From NCBI GenBank assembly GCA_029721515.1, contig CM056558.1:13547240-13611239 (forward strand): a stretch of 64,000 nucleotides of DNA, in the 5' to 3' direction. How positions within the stretch are numbered: position 1 is the stretch's first letter; each line of letters opens with the position of its first letter. Below, piece after piece: positions 25,901 through 33,600 of the stretch. The notes below the pieces were generated by a model. It was not told the DNA's origin, searched no databases, and saw nothing but the letters and a program-made list of their open reading frames with translations. Position numbers and translations under genes: made by a program. This stretch comes from Synanceia verrucosa. Taxonomy: Eukaryota; Chordata; Actinopteri; Perciformes; Synanceiidae.

Positions 25901-28900
25901 TATTGGTTCTTCAATGATGTGGGGAGGAAAAAAGATTACCTGAGCTCTATTCAGATAACAGTGCATTTTTTTTGTATTTATTGGAGGGCTCATTTCAAGA
26001 TAATGACAAATTTTGACTTATGTGCAGTGTTTTTAATGACCATGAGACCGATTTTAACAATGACGCCAACAAAGACTCTATGTCTGTTACAGGCTACATA
26101 TGTTACCTCAGTCACCCAATCTGCACATTTTTCATAGGGTGAAAAAAGCACTGGGTTTAGGAAAATGTTATACTGAGATAAATGAGCATGTGAAATGACT
26201 ATTTTTGCAGCAGTTTGACCTCCCACTGTATGTTGACCTGATTCAGGCATGGACATGACCAGACACAGCGGTAGCAAAGATCCCTCCAACATTTCTTACC
26301 CAATCTAATTCAGGTTGGCTGCTGGATTGCATGCTGCTGATTGAGAACAGAAAAAAATAGCTGACCTCTATTTTACAAATTAGGTTAATGCCTTAATCAC
26401 TCGTTTCCACTACCACAGGTACTGTTGACATCATTAGTTAAGTGGAAGATTAGCTTATCTAGCATGTGAAAAGACGTTTCATCCACTTAACTAACTCTTA
26501 TCGACTACAGTGTGTTTCTTTGATGCAAAAAAATGCATAGATTTTTTGTGAATTACCCCACTGTAGGTTGAACTATGAAGTGTTTTTTCCCTTAAGAGGA
26601 TACTCTGTGAAATGGAGCATTATCTGTGAATTATTCATATTCACATTCAGTTTTTTGTCTGAAAAGGGTTAACAGAGACACCTGCTGGAGGAAAATGTAC
26701 TATGCAATTGTTTTGAGAGCAGCAGGACACATACAGAATTTGCTCACTGTAACAGACATTGTGCTGAGTGATTATATTTTACCCAATGTCATGATTTTAA
26801 TCATGTTTGAATATTTTCCCAGAATAACTACCTGGTGTTCATGGCAGAGCTGTTTGGATGGTTTGAGGTGGTCAAGCCGTCTTTTGTGAAACCAAGAGTG
26901 CTGGACACTGAAGGCAAGTCTTAAATTCTGACTTTACGAGAGCATGTATAGCAGCAGTAGTAACTGTAGTGTACAAGTACTGGTTAGTGCTGGTGGTAAT
27001 GGTAGTCGTAGAGATACTGGGCAAAGTATTATTTATGAGAGCACAGCTTGATCAGTTACCTCTGTTGTGTCACCTCAGGGACTTCATCATTGTTGAAGAA
27101 TATGCCAGCTATCCCCATCTCCAAGGTAACCAAGAGGAGTTTCATGGAAAGACCTCCAAGTCCTGAAAGGCCGAGGTATGACAGTCTAAATTCTGCTGTC
27201 CGATGTCAAACTCTGTAACATTAATTTTTTTTATGATACATGTACTCGTGTTTGTTCTTACTGGCTTTTCACTTGTAGTGAGTAGTTTATGTTGGTTGGT
27301 CAGTAAAATCCTCATCTGCAAAAAAATTTATGTTAAAAAAATACAATGAAAATATATATTAAGATTAAGCATAACATTTTCTCTCTCTCACACTCTCTAG
27401 TTTACCTCTTCGACCCCAGCCTCGACACTCAGGTGATTTTTGGTTTTATTTTTTTATTTTATACTTTTTTTGTTTCACCAGAATTGTTTGATTAGTTATG
27501 AATATCAAAATATGCTTACTTGTGGGTATAACGACTTCTCTTTTGATTCTTACTTTGCTGACTCGTTTCATCCAGGAGAGATTAAGAGGTCAACCTCAAT
27601 GTCCTTTGTTGATGGCAACCTCGGCACCTGGCCCAAAGAGAAAAGGTTGGTAATATTTCTCTCTATTTAAATCCCCAAAAGTTTATTGTGAGACTTTACC
27701 CTGAAATATCCTTTCAGAGATTAGAAATAGAAGTTCAGAAATGAATATATTTTATGTTTTTGTTTTGTTTTCTCCTCAGGTCTGGGCCATATGGAGTGTC
27801 TTTTGACATCCCCTTTGACAAAGAGGACTCTGTTTCTGCCGGTCTCTCCTCCATGCGTGGCATGGTGAGGTCCGTCAGCACTGATGACGGTTCTGGTTTC
27901 AGGGTCCACCACCTGCCCCGTGGAATGAAGCGTAACCTGTCCTTTCAACCAGTGAATGGGCAGAGTGTCGGCATTGAGGAGGAGGGCTGCCCAGACAGCC
28001 TGGCTGGTATGGAGCCCAGCAGGCGAGTGTACCCCAATGGGCATGGGAGTGTCATGGCAACAACACCTTCCATGGAAGAAGCCCTTCAGATCATCCACAG
28101 CCCAAATAGGCCCCCAGCTGAGGGGATCAACAACAGTTTCTTCCTGCACTCTCAGGACCACGGGGCTGGTGTCAGTGTCTTGGACCCAGTGTCAGAGACA
28201 GACTCCAAAGGACCCCTGAGCACCACAGACACCACCGAGGTGGACACTGGTATTCACATCCGAACAGAAGACATGCTGGATGAGGATTCCTCTCTGAAAG
28301 ACTGCTCTGTGAACATAGACCTGGATATGGACACGCCGAGCCCCTGTCCGAGCACTCAGAGCAAATCTCCATCAGGACAGAAGATGACCAGCTTTGCTGA
28401 ACAGAAGAAGAGGAAGCATACGCCATCACTGCCAGACTCGGGAAGGTGCAGCAGCAGCTCCCTCAAGACCACTCCAGAGGGCTCTGAGTTTGGCCTCCCA
28501 TTATCTGTCTCCTGGGCCCCGACCCCTGAGCACAGCCCCATCCATCAACAGACCACACCAACCCTCACTGCTCATGTATCGCCCACACCTGTCCAACTTC
28601 CACCCAATGACCCCGCCCAGATCATGGCTACAGAGATGGTGCAGCTGAGGATGAGGCTGGAAGAGAAACGTAAAGCCATTGAAGCACAGAAAAAGAAAGT
28701 GGAGGCCGCTTTTACCAGACATCGGCAGAAGATGGGTCACTCTGCATTTCTCAATGTGGTAAAGAGAAAAGGAGATGGGGCTGCCAGTGGAGAGGAAGGA
28801 GGGAAAACAAGTCCCACATTTAAATTTGGGAGGAGCAAGGCAGACACACCTGATGGGGCAGAGCAAAGCAGCACAGCCTCCTGTTGGACAAAGTCACCTG

Positions 28901-30654
28901 GTGCAGGAGAGGAAGGAGGTCAAAGCCATTCCCAGCAAACAGAGGTTGATCTCACAGAGTACACGCGTTCTATTGACAAACTCAATCATTCGCTAGCTTT
29001 CCTTCAGACTGAGATGCAGCGACTAGCTCAGCAGCAGGAAGTGATCATGGCCATGAGGGAGCAACAGCATCAGCAGGCGTGGGTAATCCCTCCTCCACAT
29101 ACGAACCCTTCGCCACAAAAGCAGAATCGAGTTGGAGCTGTTACTCGATCGTCAGGACCCTCTTCTCCCGCCGACTCCCCTCATTCCACCCACCGCTCTC
29201 CAACCAGCATCAAACGTAAATCTGCCTCCTTCCACTCGCGTAATCCTCGCACCGCTCGACCCAGCGAGCTGAAGCTGGCCCCTTACAACCGAGTGCTAAC
29301 TGCCCCACAGTCTGTCGATAGCATCCCCAGGCTGCGGCGTTTTTCCCCCTGCCAGCCCTTGGCAAGTTCCTTTGTTTACATGGGGGAGAAACCTGAAACC
29401 GCTAAACCAGAGCCGTTAGCCTCAGATGAGGTTAAAGACAAAGAGACAGAGTCACTCCTTTCCCCAGAGAGGGAGACTGCCAACATATGTGTAGCCAAAT
29501 CTCCACCCAGCTCCCCCAGCAAAAGAGAACAAACAGAAGCAGATTCGGTTCAGAAGTTAGTTGCAAATTTGAAACCGACCATAGAGTCATCATTTCCAGA
29601 GGTTCTGGCCCACCCTGTGGTAGAGACCTTCACGCTGACGCCCACAGAGATTCCTCCCCAGCCAGAAGCCTCTGGACAAGTCAAGAGCAGCTTGATTGAG
29701 GTCCCTCTGTCAGTCGTCAAGTCACTGGAGGATCTGACACTTGATGATGGTTCATTCATGCAGCAAGGTGATGTGGAAGGCTCAGATCATGACCAGAAGA
29801 TATCTCGTGGGTTCTTCTTCAAGGTAGGCTGGAGCACTTTCTCTTTTTCATCACAAATAAAAGTTGGATTTGCACAAAGTCTAAATGCATAAAGTGTAAG
29901 AGTATAGTCATTCAAGAAAATTGAGCCAAATTGTATCATGTTGTTAAGATATATTGTGCTTGTCACCAAAGGGAAATTTATTTTGGACCCAATGAAGGGT
30001 GGAGTTAACAAGTATAAGAACAAAGAACCAGCAATATAAATTATAAAAACCATAACAAGCTGAGTTGCAAACATGCAGTGCCACTGGAGGCCTTAACATT
30101 CAGGAAAAACAGCTGATTTGAATTTGAGGCAGCCATGTTTGTTTGTCTCCAGGAAACACTTAACATGAGATGATGAATGGTTCAGGAAACATGTCAGCTC
30201 AGAAAAAATGGCATTTTTCCTATTTGTGGGGTGGTAAGGTAGCTTGCTAGCTGCAGTCTGGGCTTCGATGTAGGTCATAAAACTGGGGCTGTTGTGAATA
30301 ATTCAGGCACAGCTGTGGAAATGTGGGGTTGGAGAGAGGTTGTATAGATGGTGGATGGGAGGGTGTATGCTTAGGGATGAGGAAAGGATGTTCACATGAA
30401 AATAAAACATAGATGAAACCAGTTTGTACTGAAATTAGCAGTCTGGTGGGCCTGTGTTGGAATCAACACTAAATTTGCCCACAATAGAAAGACTATGGAT
30501 ACAAATTTAACAATAACATGAAAGTGTGCAGTAAGTATTTAGAGAGAATAGAATTGTTTTTATTCATCTCCCATTGAGGGAAATTCACTTGCTACAGCAG
30601 TGTTAAAAAGTTATAGTAATGAAATAACAGAATAAGTAATAATAATAATTATTA

Positions 30655-30689
<35 letters not shown>

Positions 30690-33600
30690 CAGTTTAATGT
30701 GCATTTTCTATCCCCAAATAAATAATGTACTCTGTTTCCTACATTATTGTTATTACACAAAGAACAGTTTCCCATTCACAACTGTGGACTGATTGAAGGA
30801 GTATCACACAGTAATATGTGCCTCACAGACTGACTCACCTCAGTGAACAGCTAGAAAACAGTAATGTATAATATTCCCCATATGTTTCTGGATGTTCTTC
30901 TCAAAACGCTTCACCTCTCAACCCATGTGAGGTGACTGACTTTGTTTCCTACATGACGCAGGCAGATGGAAAGGCAGAGGAGAACATGGCTCAGAAGAGG
31001 GCTGCCCTGCTGGAGAAGAGACTGAGAAGGGAGAAGGAGAGCCAGCAGAGGAAGATGCAGCAGGAGGCGGAGTTGGAGCAGAAGAAGGAGGAAGCTCGGT
31101 ACGTTGACACGACCCGGCACATAAATCAGAATACACTGTATAATATCTTTTTCCTTTTCCCTTTATTTTCTCCACTATTATCCAGAACATTATTAGCAAG
31201 TTAATTTGCATCACAAAGTAAATAAAGTGTGACCACAGCGCCGAATGTTTTAATCAAGATTTAAATTTAGAATTCATAACTTAGTAACCGAGACCTGCTT
31301 TCTCTGACTTCCTCCCATCTTTCTGTTCTGTTTGTTCAGACTGAAAGCAGAGGAGGAGCGCATCAGGAAGGAGGAAGACAAGGCCAGGAAGGAGTTCATC
31401 AAGCAGGAATATCTCAGGAGGAAGCAGCTAAAACTGATGGAGGACATGGATACTGTCATTAAACCACGACCGGTCACTGGGGCCAAGCAGAGGCGGGGGC
31501 GTCCCAAGTCCATCCATCGTGACAGCATGGACTCTCCCAAAACTCCCGTCAGAGCTGCCACAGGTAACCATGGAGACAGGAGGTCATGGACATCCCATCT
31601 GTCAAATCTGTGTTCTGCTGCCACTTTGCTTTGTGCCAATTTATATCACATGTATTACTCACTTCAAATAACTAAAACTACAAAAATATGTGTATCTAAT
31701 TAACAGGGCAAATTGTGAAAATTGGAGATGTTTTTGTATTGTATCTAATGTCTAACATGCACAAAATATAATATTAGAAAATAATGAAGGGGCAATGCAG
31801 TACCAGTGTGTGTGTTTGTGTTTTAATAGATCAGTTAAATTTACATTTAATACACAAAATCTAAATTTTAAAATCTTGGAATCTTGAATCTACTTGTGAG
31901 TTTTGTGTATTATTGAATGTTAGAGTTAATTGTATTCATACACTGTGGCTGCATTTCTCTGTGACAGGGTTAGCACAAAGCACAGTGGATAGCCTGGTGT
32001 TGTTGTTGTTGTTCATGGTGTCATGTGCGTAATTGTGTCGTGCTGTGTCATTGCCACACCTTGTCTCACATCCAGGTTCACGCCAACGTGTTTTTTCAGT
32101 CTCCAGTTTGTCCCTTGCTTCTCTTAACCTGGGAGACAGCGACAGTGTTCACTCGGAGAAGAGATCGCCAAGGTGAGTCCATAGCTGCCTGTTTAATATA
32201 ATGTAGCCTTTTAATTTGAACATAGTGTTTTTTCAGGCTATTTTTTAAGTCAAACAACAACAAGAAAAACTCACATTAATATTGGAAATAATTAATAATA
32301 ATTATAAAAAAATAAAATAATAATAAATAATTATTTACAAAATAATTTTCAGCTTGGTTCACTTGCTGTAAACGATTTCCTCACTGTTCTTGTAATGTGA
32401 ATATGTTCATAAATACAAAGTAAAGAAACAATTCCAGTTACAAAGCCACTGCAGAGGAGAAGTGAATTAATGCATCATACCGTAGAGTGGAAATGCACAC
32501 TGAATTATACAGGACCGCAAGGCAGTTTAGGTTGAATTGTCGAAACAGGGTTATGCATTAACAGCTGATTAAAAGAACATCCTCTGTGACATTACTGATC
32601 AAGGTGTTTTCACACACACACACACAGAGTTTTGGACATATTATGTTGTAACACTTCCACTGCCAGAAAATTTTTGCCTTTGATGTTAATTTTAAACAGA
32701 ATTCTTTAACTGTTCCTCATATGCATGGTGACATTTTCTGACCTTTTTTTTTTTTTTTTTTTTTTTTAAAGAAAAATTCTCCAGACTAACTCCAGTTCTC
32801 AGGTCTAACATTTCTCCTGTGTTCTGCATTCCTTCTTTCAATACTTCCCTTCCTGCTGTTTCACACCAGAAGTGCTAGTTTAGCCTCTGGTGGTCTCTTC
32901 TACTTTCTGTCTCCTAAACTGAGAAGGAGAAGGTTAGTTTCTGCTTGACAGTTACTGTAAACCTTTAGGTGCTTCACGCTACCCTTACTGTAATCCTGCA
33001 CTGCAACCCTGTCCCCACACTGGGTTATATTAGCCATCCATTTTCTACCGCTTATCCTCACATAGGGTCGCGGGGGTGCTGGAGCAAAAGGCAGGATACA
33101 CCCTGGACAAGTTGCTGGTTCATCACAGGGCACATATAGAGACAGACAAGCATTCACACCTATGGGCAAGTTTAAATTAGCCAATTAACCTAATCCCCAT
33201 GCATGTTTTTGGATGGTGGGAGGAAGCTGGAGTACCCGGAGAGAACCCACACAGACTTGAGGAGAACATACAAACTCCACACAGAAAGGCCCCGGGCCGG
33301 GAAACAAACCTGGTACCTTCTTGTTGTGAAGTGACAGTGCTAACCACTGGGTTATATTATACTTAAAGGAAAAGCAACATACTTATTAACACTGAAGTGC
33401 TTCCGCTGCCAAACAGTCACTTTTTTCACTTTCCCTTCTGCTCTACCTTTATCACACAGGACAAAAAAGAGTCTCAGAACAGATCTGTAGAAAACAGTCT
33501 GCATAAAACATCCAGCTTATCAAGTCATTTAACCCCAGATTGTGTTTTGCAATTCAAGGATTCATGTGATCATTTGGTCCTGAAAACACATTTAATCCAA

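Larger units (their letters stand above)
17358..26822. other. camsap2 intron of 9.5 kb
   Basis: The longest intron in the window. It carries a repeat tail (18613-18680), the complete Tc1 (18839-20500), the full-length V-SINE copy B (21736-22098) and CT/CA repeats (22926-22961). The rest, including 23-26.8 kb, shows no gene or repeat I recognise. Confidence 0.6.

Noticed and set aside
27721..28161. Minus-strand 146-codon open frame over the large camsap2 exon
   Set aside because: It is the antisense of strongly conserved camsap2 coding sequence, with no family resemblance of its own.
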